64,000 nt of DNA from Ignavibacteria bacterium (GCA_025612375.1 JAAXKN010000015.1:1-64000), one strand, 5' to 3'; numbered from the stretch's first letter, positions 34,881 through 44,186 are shown. The notes: generated by a model not told the origin, from the sequence alone. Numbers and translations are program-made.

Positions 34881-35654
34881 TTAATAGCGGAAGTGTTTAA
34901 TCGCTTCCCCTTTTATTCCTATTTCCGTCATTGCCTCAATGCCAATCTGAAGATGAAGATCGACGTAGTTTTCTGTTACCTTGCGGTCCGATTCTTCGGT
35001 TTTGATCCCTTCGGGGATCATGGGCATGTCGGATACGAGCAGGAGCGCCCCGCGGGCAATTTCATTTACGTGGCCCACAATAAAGACCGTAGCCGTTTCC
35101 ATATCGATCCCGATAACTGAAAGCTTTTCGAGGTAATGCCTGAATTTTTCATCCCATTCCCAGACTCTTCTGTTTGTGGTGTAGATAACCCCGGTACGGT
35201 AATCCTGGTTGTGTTCAACAATTTTTTCAGAAACGAACTTATGAAGCTTAAACGACGGGAGTGCCGGCACCTCGGGCGGCATATAGTCGCCAGAAGTTCC
35301 TTCACCCCTAATTGCCGCAATAGGCAGAATAAAATGCCCGATTTCGGTGGAGTGTTTAACGCCTCCGCATTTGCCGAGGAAAAGGACCCCTTTGGGCTGG
35401 CGTGCAACCAGGAGGTCCATTATTGTTGCGGCGTTTGGTGAGCCGATGCCGAAATTTACAATTGTAAGTCCCTGTGAATTTGTGGCCGTCTGCATCGGGC
35501 GACCGATGCCGCGCATCTCGCAGTTGAACTGCTCGGCAAAGCGTGTTACATAGTTATGAAAATTAGTCAGAAGCAGGTAATCGCCGAATTCATCTATTTT
35601 TGTCCCCGTGTAGCGCGGCAGCCAGTTTTGGGCAATTTCAAGTTTTGTTCTCAA
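34881..35654 (-). CDS. AMP nucleosidase (short Bacteroidota type)
   Basis: Splits AMP into adenine and ribose 5-phosphate in the cytosol. At 257 residues it matches the compact nucleoside-phosphorylase-fold form found in Bacteroidota, not the 480-residue Escherichia coli Amn. Features are IVNFGIGSPNAATIMDLL, GVLFLGKCGGVK, AAIRGEGTSGDYMPPEVPALP, and the active-site strand VIGIDMETATVFIVG followed by LLVSDMPMIPEG. Its start lies two bases after the stop of the homocysteine methyltransferase gene, so it is probably last in that operon. A link to methyl or adenosine metabolism is plausible because SAM use releases adenine nucleosides. A related nucleoside phosphorylase activity cannot be excluded. 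Confidence 0.9.
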   Translation of the reverse strand: MRTKLEIAQNWLPRYTGTKIDEFGDYLLLTNFHNYVTRFAEQFNCEMRGIGRPMQTATNSQGLTIVNFGIGSPNAATIMDLLVARQPKGVLFLGKCGGVKHSTEIGHFILPIAAIRGEGTSGDYMPPEVPALPSFKLHKFVSEKIVEHNQDYRTGVIYTTNRRVWEWDEKFRHYLEKLSVIGIDMETATVFIVGHVNEIARGALLLVSDMPMIPEGIKTEESDRKVTENYVDLHLQIGIEAMTEIGIKGEAIKHFRY

Positions 35655-35656
35655 TA

Positions 35657-36556
35657 TTATTTTTTCCTGTCGTTAAATTTATCTGCAAGTCTTCTTATCT
35701 CACTGATGTGCTGAGGGCCTGTGCCGCAGCATCCGCCGATAATGTTTACTCCCATTTTTAAGAGCTCACCGGCCTTGGGTGAAATAATTTCAGGAGTTTC
35801 CTTATAAACGCTCACGCCATCGATCCATTCAGGTATGCCGGCATTTGCCTGTGCCAGGATGGGCAATTGTGTCAGGGGCCTCATTTCACTTATAACCTGT
35901 ATCATTTCATCAAAACCGCGGCCACAGTTGGAGCCAATTATGTCCGCTCCTGCTGCTGCCAGGCGTTCAATGCTTGTCTTGACGTCCACGCCCCACATTG
36001 TTTTTGGGCCTGAGGGTCCGACTTCAAAAGTCATCGAGGCGCTTACAGGAAGGCCTGTTATTTCCTTAGCGGCGCGGACAGCTGTTTCAGCTTCCTCAAT
36101 AGACATCATGGTTTCAACAAAGATTACGTCTACGCCCCCTTCGGCCAGAGCCTCTGCCTCTTCGGCAAATGCACCGTAGGCGTCCTGGAGGTTAAGCGGT
36201 CCCAGGGGTTCAAGTATTTCTCCTGTAGGTCCGATTGAGCCGGCTACAAATTTCCCTTCGGGGCATACCTCACGCGCAAGTTCAGCCGCCTTTTTTGCGA
36301 AATCGAAGGCTCTGTCTTCCATCTGGTGGAGTGAAAGCCTGATGCGGTTGCTGCCGAAAGAGTTTGTTTCAACTATGTCGCTTCCGGCTTCATAGTAATC
36401 TTTATGAATTGCCTGAATTACTTCGGGATTTACGAAATTAAGTTCCTCGGGGCATACGCCTGTTTTCATGCCGCGCTTCTGAAGCTCGGTGCCCATGGCG
36501 CCGTCAGAAACGAGTACTATGCCTGAGTGCAGTTTGGTTAAGAATTTTCTGGACAT
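35657..36556 (-). CDS. Homocysteine S-methyltransferase family protein (MetH N-terminal domain type)
   Basis: A (beta-alpha)8 barrel with a catalytic zinc that activates homocysteine (or a similar thiol) for methylation. The barrel begins LVSDGAMGTELQKRGMK. Zinc ligands appear as Cys in IIGSNCGRGFDEM and the pair in GGCCGTGPQHI. At about 299 residues it corresponds to the N-terminal domain of cobalamin-dependent methionine synthase, or to stand-alone BHMT-like enzymes; no pterin or cobalamin domain is attached. The gene lies downstream of a free-standing MetH activation-domain gene and a corrinoid-activator gene. It could therefore work with a separate corrinoid protein, but direct use of betaine or S-methylmethionine as donor is also possible. 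Confidence 0.9.
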   Translation of the reverse strand: MSRKFLTKLHSGIVLVSDGAMGTELQKRGMKTGVCPEELNFVNPEVIQAIHKDYYEAGSDIVETNSFGSNRIRLSLHQMEDRAFDFAKKAAELAREVCPEGKFVAGSIGPTGEILEPLGPLNLQDAYGAFAEEAEALAEGGVDVIFVETMMSIEEAETAVRAAKEITGLPVSASMTFEVGPSGPKTMWGVDVKTSIERLAAAGADIIGSNCGRGFDEMIQVISEMRPLTQLPILAQANAGIPEWIDGVSVYKETPEIISPKAGELLKMGVNIIGGCCGTGPQHISEIRRLADKFNDRKK

Positions 36557-36663
36557 ATATCTTAATTCTCTTGGTTAAATCAATTTAGTTAAATCAAAAA
36601 TGTTAAACGAAATATAAGAAAGAAATAGCAATTAATTAGGGGCCCAGGGGCACATTATGAAAG

Positions 36664-37293
36664 TTATCTCTTTAAGCCGTAGACCCCGCTTACGGATTTC
36701 ATGGGCAGCATGAGATAAGTTTCCGTAAGGTGAATTCCAAGGTCGCCTCCCTGCAGCATTAAGATAAGAGTTTCCTGCTCCTGAAGATCCCAGCCCCTGT
36801 AGCCAGGAGAAAACCTTTTTCCCGGGTGCAGGCCTTTTTTTTCTGCTTCTTTTTGAATTAGCTCCTGGGCTTCTACCTGTATCTGTTCAATCAGGCTTGA
36901 GGCTGCGGCGTTAAGCATATAGCCCTCTAAAAAGTCCTCAGCTTCAAGCCTGCGGATCACGCTGTCGGCTTCTTCGCCTAAAGTAATGAGGTATAGTGAA
37001 GCCATTTCGCAGTCTTTTAGAAGGCGGAAAATACCTTTGCCGGAAAATGAGCTTCCTTCATTAAACGCTGTGCGGAAACGTTCGGGGTCTTTTTCAGCAA
37101 TGTTAAAAGTCCCATACCTTAGGGCGGGGCTGAAGGTATGTATGTGCTTCCGGTACAGGCCGCGGCAGACTTCAAGGAGCGCCTCCCTGTCTTCCGAGGT
37201 GCTGCCAAGCCTCAGGTATTTGCGCGCTGAGGCCTCATCAAATGGGATGCTTTCAGCCTCAAAGTAAACTGTATATAAGTCCGTGCCCGGCAT
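36664..37293 (-). CDS. Free-standing vitamin B12-dependent methionine synthase activation domain
   Basis: Resembles the C-terminal AdoMet-binding domain of MetH, which re-methylates oxidised cob(II)alamin. The late motif RFSPGYRGWDLQEQ followed by IHLTETYLMLPMKSVSGVYG matches the AdoMet-binding end of that domain. Most of the protein is helical with an LEGYMLNAAASSLIEQIQ segment. At 209 residues it is a single domain, as in Thermotoga, where activation is supplied in trans. Its first base overlaps the stop of the corrinoid-activator gene, so translation is coupled. The corrinoid-carrying partner is not in the window. Confidence 0.88.
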   Translation of the reverse strand: MPGTDLYTVYFEAESIPFDEASARKYLRLGSTSEDREALLEVCRGLYRKHIHTFSPALRYGTFNIAEKDPERFRTAFNEGSSFSGKGIFRLLKDCEMASLYLITLGEEADSVIRRLEAEDFLEGYMLNAAASSLIEQIQVEAQELIQKEAEKKGLHPGKRFSPGYRGWDLQEQETLILMLQGGDLGIHLTETYLMLPMKSVSGVYGLKR

Positions 37294-39119
37294 TAAGGAA
37301 ACAGCATTGAGTTGACAAAAATATCCTGAAAGTCCTCCCGTCCCGAGATCTCTACATACTCAACTATTTCAGAAAGCCTTTCAGCCTTAAGCCGTGCCTC
37401 TTCTGAGAGGAGCACCGCCCCGGCGCCCGAAAGTGCGGCATTCCCGATAAACTTTATTTTATCCGGTGCAACATCAGGCAGCATCCCGAGCTCCACGGCG
37501 TCCTCCCCTTTCAGGTGGTTGCCGAAGGCGCCGGCAACAAATATTCCGCCGATTCCGCCTGAGGTAACATTAAGCTCTTTCATCAGTATGCTTATTCCGG
37601 CCGATATTGCAGCCTTTGCAAGCTGCACCTCGCGTATATCCTTCTGTGTAAGCATAATGCCGCTTTGGGTAAGCATGATGTTATTGATCCCGGTTTCTGA
37701 AGGGATTATTCTGTTTTTCAGTTCATCGCTTGTATCCTGAGGCAGAGACTCCTTATCCAGAATACGGCCGCTTTTATCAATTATTCCGGCTCTTAAGAAC
37801 TCAGTTACAAGGTCGTGGAGGCCTGAGCCGCAGATGCCTTTGGCCTCAGCGCCGCCAATGGTTAGAACCTTGAGGCTTCCGTTTTTAATTTCAGCCCTTT
37901 CAATTGCGCCCCTGGAAGCCCTCATGCCGTGCGTAATAGTGGCTCCTTCCCAGGCGGGACCCGCAGGGGAAGATGATGCGAGTATTCTTTGTTTTGATCC
38001 TAAGACTATTTCGCCGTTTGTCCCTATGTCAACAACAAGCCTTATATCGTCCTCAGATTCAAGATTTAATACTGTAAGCACGGCTGTAATATCGCTTCCT
38101 ACATAGCTACCCAGGTCGGGCAGAAGATAAACAATTCCGCCATTATTGATGTCAATTTTTAATTCACCGGCATTCAGGCTTAAAGCCCTTTTTACAACGG
38201 GTGTGTAAGGGCTGAAGGCAATATTCTCAGGCGTAATGCCGAGGAAAATGTGGCGCATTATGGTGTTGCCTGCAACGGAAACCTTGTAGATTGCGCTTTT
38301 TTCAATGCCCGCCTCGCGGCAGAGCTCTTCGATAAGAGAGTTTACCTGGCTGACGATTAAGCTGTGAAGCTCTTCAAGGCCCCCTTTATTGCTTATAATA
38401 TAATTTGTCCTCGAAATAACGTCTGCCCCGAAGGGCTGCTGTGAGTTTAAGGCTGAGCTGACGGCAGAGACTTCGCCGGTATTTATGTTAAAGAGTTTTG
38501 CAGCAACCGTAGTTGTGCCTATATCCACGGCAGCTCCGTAGAGAAAGCCTGTTGTGTCTCCTGCTTCCAGCTGCAGGAGCCTTTCCTGGTCCAGCACTGC
38601 CGTTATCCTGAAGCGGTTTTTCCTTAAAAGCCACGGGAGCTCTTTCAGCATCTGAAAATTAAAGTCTTTAACGGGAAAACCTTTTTTCTTAAGCTCCAGT
38701 GTCAGAGTCTCAAAATCAAAATAGTTTTCCCCTCCCATGGGCTCCGGGAGTTCTAGAAACACTTTTTTTAGACCCGGGTTTAAGAGGAATCCTCCGGTCT
38801 TACTTTCCGTCATGATCCTGAGGTCAAATGTTTCAGACTCTTCAGGCACCATGCAGGTTGTGTCACTGGTAATTACGCTCTGGCATGAAAGCCTGAAGCC
38901 CTGTTTAAGTTCCTCTTGCGAAAGGAGTTCTTTGTCCGCAGCGCCCGGGGCAGTAAGGCCTTCAGATACTATCACTTTGCACTCCCCGCACGTGCCCATG
39001 CCGCCGCAGGAGGACTCAATTACAAGTCCAAGCTCAAGTGCCGCATCGCGCAGTGTGGTGCCTTCAAAAAAGTATCCGGATTTTTTACCGGGAAGAAAGG
39101 TCACTTTGTGCTGTTTCAT
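37293..39119 (-). CDS. Corrinoid-activating protein: 2Fe-2S ferredoxin plus ASKHA (DUF4445/RACE type)
   Basis: Reductive activator of corrinoid proteins. The N-terminal 2Fe-2S domain has the CGGMGTCGEC cluster and a later Cys in RLSCQSVI. A linker is followed by the actin-like ATPase half with VDIGTTTVAAKLF, SVAGNTIMRHIFLG, VDIGTNGEIVLG, ASSSPAGPAWEGATI and FVAGAFGNHL. Such RACE/RamA-like proteins use ATP to return inactive Co(II) to Co(I). At about 608 residues it is normal. The ATG at 39119 (MKQHKVTFLPG) is preferred over an upstream start that would overlap the UroD-like gene by 35 bases. It sits in the middle of the methyl-transfer cluster. Confidence 0.92.
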   Translation of the reverse strand: MKQHKVTFLPGKKSGYFFEGTTLRDAALELGLVIESSCGGMGTCGECKVIVSEGLTAPGAADKELLSQEELKQGFRLSCQSVITSDTTCMVPEESETFDLRIMTESKTGGFLLNPGLKKVFLELPEPMGGENYFDFETLTLELKKKGFPVKDFNFQMLKELPWLLRKNRFRITAVLDQERLLQLEAGDTTGFLYGAAVDIGTTTVAAKLFNINTGEVSAVSSALNSQQPFGADVISRTNYIISNKGGLEELHSLIVSQVNSLIEELCREAGIEKSAIYKVSVAGNTIMRHIFLGITPENIAFSPYTPVVKRALSLNAGELKIDINNGGIVYLLPDLGSYVGSDITAVLTVLNLESEDDIRLVVDIGTNGEIVLGSKQRILASSSPAGPAWEGATITHGMRASRGAIERAEIKNGSLKVLTIGGAEAKGICGSGLHDLVTEFLRAGIIDKSGRILDKESLPQDTSDELKNRIIPSETGINNIMLTQSGIMLTQKDIREVQLAKAAISAGISILMKELNVTSGGIGGIFVAGAFGNHLKGEDAVELGMLPDVAPDKIKFIGNAALSGAGAVLLSEEARLKAERLSEIVEYVEISGREDFQDIFVNSMLFP

Positions 39120-39123
39120 ATTG

Positions 39124-40299
39124 CTAGTATTTCCCGAATTCTTCAGACAAAGTTTCAAGAAGCATTATGTTTTCAGGAGGCGTTGAAGGGGCAACCGAGC
39201 AGGCAGAGCTGAGAATGTAGCCCCCTTCGGGCTTTCCTGTTTCAAGGCGCCAGCGGACGTCTTCTAAAATCCGGCTCCTGTTTCCGTTAAGGAGTGTATT
39301 TATAGGGTCTATATTTCCCTTAATAAATACTTTTCCGGACAATATTTTTTTTGCTTCCTCCAGATCCACGGTTCCAATCGGAGGGGGATCAAGCGTGTCA
39401 ATTCCGTTTGTGCCGGTTTTCATCATCAGATCGAGCCTGTCGCCAATTGAGCCGCAGGTATGTGTATAGACGGGTATATTATATTCTTTCTGAATTTCTT
39501 CAACTATTTTTCTTTCATAGGGCGCAACGAATTCTTCATAGTGCTTTCTGGATATAAAGCCTGCACCGGCAAAAGCCGAAGAGATTAGTATGGCGTCAAC
39601 TCCCATGGAAGCCTGTTTTTTGCCGAGAGCTATTGCGCCCCGGGTCAGGCTTTCAAGGCAGGCTTTTGTCTTTACGGGGTCTAGCATAATAGCCATGAGG
39701 GCATTTTCATAATTCAGGAGTTCCAGGAACTGCGACCACGGAGAGAAGACCTCGGAGTGGACGGATACTTCGCCTTTTGTCTTTTCAATAACTTTTTTTA
39801 TTGTCAGAAAGTGATAACCTGGGAAGAAGTCATCAAAGGGGCGCACTTCCTTTTCAAAGCCCCATGTAAAGGGGTATTTAATTTCTGTTATATCCCAAGG
39901 CTCTATGTAGAAGAGCTTTTCCGGGTCGAGCTCATCGAAAGAGGGAAACCCCCGGCTGCCGCCGGAGAGGAAATAATGGGGGTTATCGTTAAGGGGGAAG
40001 AGCGTATAGCTTCCGTCTTTCCACCTTATAACGGTTTCATTATCCTTTTCCTGAATTTCAGAAATGTCACGCCGGTAGTCCGGGTCGCGTCCGGGCAGGT
40101 TTACAAGTATGCCGTCAAATTTATATTTTTTCTGCAGTCTTACGAGGGCTTCAGAAAAGCCTTCGGAAGTGTACCATATATCCAGAGGCTTCAGTCCTGA
40201 ATATAGGAAATAATGCCCGAGAGAAAGCTGGCACATTACAGGCACCCTGTCGGGCACTTCAAGGCTCATCGCCTTCTGCATTCTTTCTTTAGATGTCAT
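39124..40299 (-). CDS. UroD-fold methyltransferase, MtaA/MtbA-like
   Basis: Has the uroporphyrinogen-decarboxylase fold, but the context and metal residues point to methyl transfer from a corrinoid protein to a thiol. It starts MTSKERMQKAMSLEVPDRVPV (ATG 40299). The probable zinc site is His and Cys in VYTHTCGSIGDRLDLM plus a late Cys in YILSSACSVAPSTPPENI, which copies the CoM-methyltransferase end pattern. True HemE residues and haem genes nearby are absent. It is first gene of the minus-strand cluster, divergent from the SpoIID-like gene with about 200 bases between. Substrate and acceptor are unknown. Confidence 0.82.
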   Translation of the reverse strand: MTSKERMQKAMSLEVPDRVPVMCQLSLGHYFLYSGLKPLDIWYTSEGFSEALVRLQKKYKFDGILVNLPGRDPDYRRDISEIQEKDNETVIRWKDGSYTLFPLNDNPHYFLSGGSRGFPSFDELDPEKLFYIEPWDITEIKYPFTWGFEKEVRPFDDFFPGYHFLTIKKVIEKTKGEVSVHSEVFSPWSQFLELLNYENALMAIMLDPVKTKACLESLTRGAIALGKKQASMGVDAILISSAFAGAGFISRKHYEEFVAPYERKIVEEIQKEYNIPVYTHTCGSIGDRLDLMMKTGTNGIDTLDPPPIGTVDLEEAKKILSGKVFIKGNIDPINTLLNGNRSRILEDVRWRLETGKPEGGYILSSACSVAPSTPPENIMLLETLSEEFGKY

Positions 40300-40497
40300 T
40301 ATGTTAAAATAAATGTTTACCAGATGATAATTATCAGGAATAAATATACTCCAATTGATATGAACGCGCAAGATTGGATGCGAAAACCCGTATCATTAAT
40401 AAACTTTATATTTCACCTTTTGAGGTGTTATATTTATATTTACTGAAGTTATTAATTGTTGTTTTAATAAATTTAACCCCAAACAAGAGATTATAAA

Positions 40498-41835
40498 ATG
40501 ACTGAACCAACCGTAAGCGTGGGCATACTGACGGCAGAGAAAATAAGCTTTGACCTTTATGGCGACTTTTCCTCCTTCGGTTTTAAGAATACATTCAGCG
40601 GCAGATATACTGCAAGTCTGGAAGATGATATAATCGTAATTGAAGCGGAAAAGGAGACCTACAAGGTAACAGGCGAAATCTCCTTCAGCCCGAACGACTT
40701 CAGAAGCGAATCGTTCCTGATCAGAGAGGTGGTTATAGGCGTTAAATTCCACTGGGAACAGAAAGAAAACCAGAGATTTGCAGGCCAGCTGAAGCTTATT
40801 AAGGAAGGCGATAAGATTACAGCCGTAAATGCTCTTCCCGTGGAGTCTTATCTTACAAGCGTTATCTCTTCTGAAATGAGCGCTACGAGCTCACTGGAGC
40901 TCCTGAAAGCCCATTCAATTATTTCCAGAAGCTGGCTCCTGGCACAGATGGATAAAACAAAAGAAAGCACTCCGGGCACAAAGCATGCCTCAACCTTCGA
41001 AACTGAAAATGAGCTGATAAAATGGTACGACAAGGAAGACCATACACTCTTTGACGTATGCGCCGACGACCACTGCCAGCGTTACCAGGGTGTTACAAAG
41101 GCTTATACCGACAAGGTAAGGGAAGCAATCGAGGAAACCCGCGGAATTGTTCTTACATATGACGAAAAGATATGCGACACCAGGTACTCAAAGTCATGCG
41201 GCGGAATTTCAGAGGCTTTTGAGAATGTATGGGAGCCGGTAAAGCATCCTTATCTTTCGCAGGTGGTTGACTATAAGTACGATCCCGAAAACCTTAAGGT
41301 CGATTTTTCAGACGAAGAGAGCGCCGACAAGTGGATCCGCTCAAATCCTCCTGCTTTCTGCAATACGCACGACCAGAAGGTGCTTTCACAGGTATTGGTA
41401 AAGTTCGATCAGAAGACAACGGATTTCTACCGCTGGAAAGTTGAATACACACAGGAAGAAATTTCCAAGCTGATAAAGGAAAAAAGCGGAATTGATTTCG
41501 GCGATATAGTTGATCTTATTCCTGTAGAAAGAGGTTATTCGGCAAGGCTTATAAAGCTTAAAATTGTGGGTACAAAAAAGACACTGACGATCGGCAAAGA
41601 GCTTGAAATAAGAAGAATACTTTCCCCTTCCCACCTTTACAGCTCGGCTTTTGTTGTGGATAAGCAGGAAGTTAATAACGGCGTACCCGGAAAGTTCATT
41701 CTTACGGGTGCAGGCTGGGGACACGGCGTCGGCCTCTGCCAGATAGGCGCTGCAGTCATGGGTGAAATGGGTTACAGTTTCGACGAGATACTGCTCCATT
41801 ACTTCAGGGGTGCAAAGCTGAAAAAGATATATTAA
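40498..41835 (+). CDS. SpoIID/LytB-domain protein
   Basis: SpoIID proteins are lytic transglycosylases that act on denuded peptidoglycan. Visible features are ITAVNALPVESYLTSVISSEM, LLKAHSIISRSWLLAQM, the Cys/Gly signature DTRYSKSCGGISEAFENVW, and the C-terminal GAGWGHGVGLCQIGAAVMG. No signal peptide or membrane segment is present: the protein starts MTEPTVSVGILTAEKISFDL. Cytosolic placement of such a protein would be odd, so non-classical export or a different substrate must be considered. An insertion of about 60 residues (KHASTFETENELIKWYDKED region) sits before the catalytic core signature. Sporulation is not implied. Confidence 0.9.
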   Translation: MTEPTVSVGILTAEKISFDLYGDFSSFGFKNTFSGRYTASLEDDIIVIEAEKETYKVTGEISFSPNDFRSESFLIREVVIGVKFHWEQKENQRFAGQLKLIKEGDKITAVNALPVESYLTSVISSEMSATSSLELLKAHSIISRSWLLAQMDKTKESTPGTKHASTFETENELIKWYDKEDHTLFDVCADDHCQRYQGVTKAYTDKVREAIEETRGIVLTYDEKICDTRYSKSCGGISEAFENVWEPVKHPYLSQVVDYKYDPENLKVDFSDEESADKWIRSNPPAFCNTHDQKVLSQVLVKFDQKTTDFYRWKVEYTQEEISKLIKEKSGIDFGDIVDLIPVERGYSARLIKLKIVGTKKTLTIGKELEIRRILSPSHLYSSAFVVDKQEVNNGVPGKFILTGAGWGHGVGLCQIGAAVMGEMGYSFDEILLHYFRGAKLKKIY

Positions 41836-41866
41836 TCTGAAAAAATATACTAATACAGGAAATTAA

Positions 41867-41910
41867 CCGGCTGCGCGGGGAGGACCAAAAACGCGGCCTC
41901 CGGCAGCCGG
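41867..41910. other. Strong hairpin between the SpoIID-like and BatA/vWA genes
   Basis: CCGGCTGC pairs with GCAGCCGG, and inside it CGGGGAGG pairs with CCTCCG. There is no T-run directly after the stem, so it is not a textbook terminator. It may be a processing or attenuation structure. Confidence 0.5.
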
Positions 41911-42072
41911 TGTTCCCTCAGAGAATACTGCCTCATTTTTATATTGCTGTTAACAGGACAAGTTCCTATTTTTATTATGAATGGTAACGATCTTAAGCAT
42001 AGGGATATCTGCTTCCAAAAGAGGCGGATTCGATATAAAAAACAGATTTTTAGAGGGAATAAATTTTCATAA

Positions 42073-44169
42073 ATGACATTTCTTAACCCCGCGATATTAT
42101 TTGGACTTATTGCAACAGCAATCCCCGTATTACTACACCTGCTTAATTTAAGGAAATTAAAACGCATAGAGTTCAGTACACTTACTTTCCTCAAAGAGCT
42201 GCAGAAAAATAAGATACGCAGGATAAAGCTGAAACAGTGGCTTCTTTTGGCACTCAGGTTCCTGGTTATTCTTTTTGTTGTATTTTCATTTGCAAGGCCG
42301 ACCATACAGGGTATAGCCATAGGCGGAACCACAAGCTCTGCCAAAACAACGGCTGTATTTATACTGGATAACACTTTCAGCATGTCGGTTGTAAACGAGA
42401 AGGGCTCAGATTTTAACCGTGCGCGCCAGGTCATAAAGACTCTTCTTAATGAGCTGCAGGAAGGGGACGAAGTTGCCCTCATTACGGTTGCCGGGGCAGG
42501 AAACGAAGAAGTTAAAACGACGACCAATTTTGCTGATTTCAGGAAAAAGCTGGATGCCGTTGATCTTTCCTATGAGAGCGGGACCATAAATAAGGCACTT
42601 ATTCAGGCGGGAGAACTCCTTTCAGAAAGCCACAATTTTAACAGGGAAATTTATCTTTTAAGCGACTTCCAGAAAACAGACTTAATCGAGCCTAATCAGC
42701 GCCCTTCAAATTTAAGCGGAATCCTGGGAGATAAGATTAAGCTCTATACGTTCGATTTTTCAGGAAAAGACGTCTTTAACGTTGGAATTGATAACCTGGA
42801 GGCAAATAACCAGATATTTGAAAAGGGTAAGCCCGTCAGTTTTACTGCCACTCTTACCAATTACTCCTCCAGAGGCGCCAACAACACCGTAGCTTCTTTA
42901 TTTATTAACGGCGAAAGGAGCGCACAGCAGAGCGTTAGCCTGGGGGCCGGGGAGACAAAGAAGGTAAGCTTTGAGACCGTAATAAAGTCCCCGGGCTACA
43001 CGGATATTCAGGCCGAGCTGGAAGATGACGACATAAACCAGGATAACAGGCGCTACATGAATATTGTGGTGCCGGACAAGGTCTCGGTTATGATATTTTC
43101 CAACAATGACGCTGATTCAAGGTATGTGGAACTTGCACTTATGGCTTCGGGCGAAAACGGGACAATTAATGTTACAAAAAGAAACTTTAGCCAGATTTCT
43201 TCTGTTGATCCTAATAGTTACGATGTTGTAATTGCCATTGGTTCCGAGGCACAGAATAACGTTCAGAAGCTGAAGGATTATGCTACGGGCGGCGGCGGTC
43301 TTTTTATAATGCCCGGTTCAGCTTCAAACCTGTCAAATTTCAGGGGGCTTTTATCACAGCTTCAGCTCCCGGAGCCCGGTTCAATGGCCGGAAATCCTAA
43401 TTCTTTTCAGAATGCTGCCGTCTTTGACAAAATTGACTTTGAGCACCCGGTTTTTTCTGACCTATTTGCAAAATCAGCAAAAAAACAGGTCGAATCGCCG
43501 GACGTTTACTTCTACTTCAGGCTTAATACACAGGGGAAAGGAAAAAGCATAATTACTCTGCCCGACAACTCCTCCTTCTTAAGCGAATATTCACTGGGAA
43601 AAGGAAAAGTACTTTTGATGAATACGGCTCCCGTGCTTAACTGGTCCAACTTCCCTCTTAAAGGTATTTTTGCCCCTGTAGTAGATAAATCGGTTTTTTA
43701 CCTGGCCAGCAAGGATCACAAAGACGCAAGCTTTACGGCGGGCGAGATGGTTACAATAAACCTGCAGATGAGGGCTCTTCCGCAGGTTAAGATCTCGAGG
43801 CCCGACAAGACGGATGAGTTTATTAACATGGGTAATGAGAGACAGAATTACATTACCTACAGCAATACAAACGCTGCCGGCAACTACCGGGTTTTTTCGG
43901 GCGACAGGCTTATAGATTATTTCTCCGTAAATCATTCGTCCATGGAATCCAACCCGGCAAGCCTGACGCTTAAGGAATTCAACGACTACTTAAGCAAGAC
44001 CGGCTTTAAGGGGAAACAGATCAGGCTGGACGTAAATGAAAACTATACGCGTGAAATTCAGCAGGCGCGCTTTGGATCGGAACTCTGGAGGTTTTTCCTC
44101 ATGCTGGCATTCGTCCTGGCTCTTGTTGAAATGCTCGTTTCCAGAAGCGCAAAGAAAGATATTGCATGA
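42073..44169 (+). CDS. BatA/von Willebrand factor A domain membrane protein
   Basis: An N-terminal BatA-type double membrane segment (FLNPAILFGLIATAIPVLLH, then KQWLLLALRFLVILFVVFSF with the basic KLKRIEFSTLTFLKEL between). It is followed by a vWA domain starting AVFILDNTFSMSV, whose MIDAS-like motif is DNTFS (the first canonical Ser is Thr). A long beta-rich periplasmic part and a final membrane helix (FFLMLAFVLALVEMLV) end the protein. The family was linked to aerotolerance in Bacteroides (BatA-E) but the role is not settled. The other bat genes and the MoxR ATPase are absent from this window. 61 bases separate it from hflX. Confidence 0.88.
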   Translation: MTFLNPAILFGLIATAIPVLLHLLNLRKLKRIEFSTLTFLKELQKNKIRRIKLKQWLLLALRFLVILFVVFSFARPTIQGIAIGGTTSSAKTTAVFILDNTFSMSVVNEKGSDFNRARQVIKTLLNELQEGDEVALITVAGAGNEEVKTTTNFADFRKKLDAVDLSYESGTINKALIQAGELLSESHNFNREIYLLSDFQKTDLIEPNQRPSNLSGILGDKIKLYTFDFSGKDVFNVGIDNLEANNQIFEKGKPVSFTATLTNYSSRGANNTVASLFINGERSAQQSVSLGAGETKKVSFETVIKSPGYTDIQAELEDDDINQDNRRYMNIVVPDKVSVMIFSNNDADSRYVELALMASGENGTINVTKRNFSQISSVDPNSYDVVIAIGSEAQNNVQKLKDYATGGGGLFIMPGSASNLSNFRGLLSQLQLPEPGSMAGNPNSFQNAAVFDKIDFEHPVFSDLFAKSAKKQVESPDVYFYFRLNTQGKGKSIITLPDNSSFLSEYSLGKGKVLLMNTAPVLNWSNFPLKGIFAPVVDKSVFYLASKDHKDASFTAGEMVTINLQMRALPQVKISRPDKTDEFINMGNERQNYITYSNTNAAGNYRVFSGDRLIDYFSVNHSSMESNPASLTLKEFNDYLSKTGFKGKQIRLDVNENYTREIQQARFGSELWRFFLMLAFVLALVEMLVSRSAKKDIA

Positions 44170-44186
44170 ATTTAAGTATCTAAAGC

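Noticed and set aside
39124..40299. True uroporphyrinogen decarboxylase (hemE)
   Set aside because: The zinc-type His/Cys/Cys pattern and corrinoid neighbours fit methyltransferases of the same fold better.
40300..40497. Cobalamin riboswitch upstream of the corrinoid cluster
   Set aside because: The divergent gap is only about 200 bases and no B12-box-like core or matching helices were seen.
40498..41835. SpoIID as evidence of endospore formation
   Set aside because: SpoIID-like proteins occur widely in non-sporulating bacteria and no other sporulation gene is present.
41850..42527. A 225-codon minus-strand open frame over the BatA/vWA gene start
   Set aside because: It lies opposite a well-supported gene, has Ser/Arg-rich low-quality protein and no family features.
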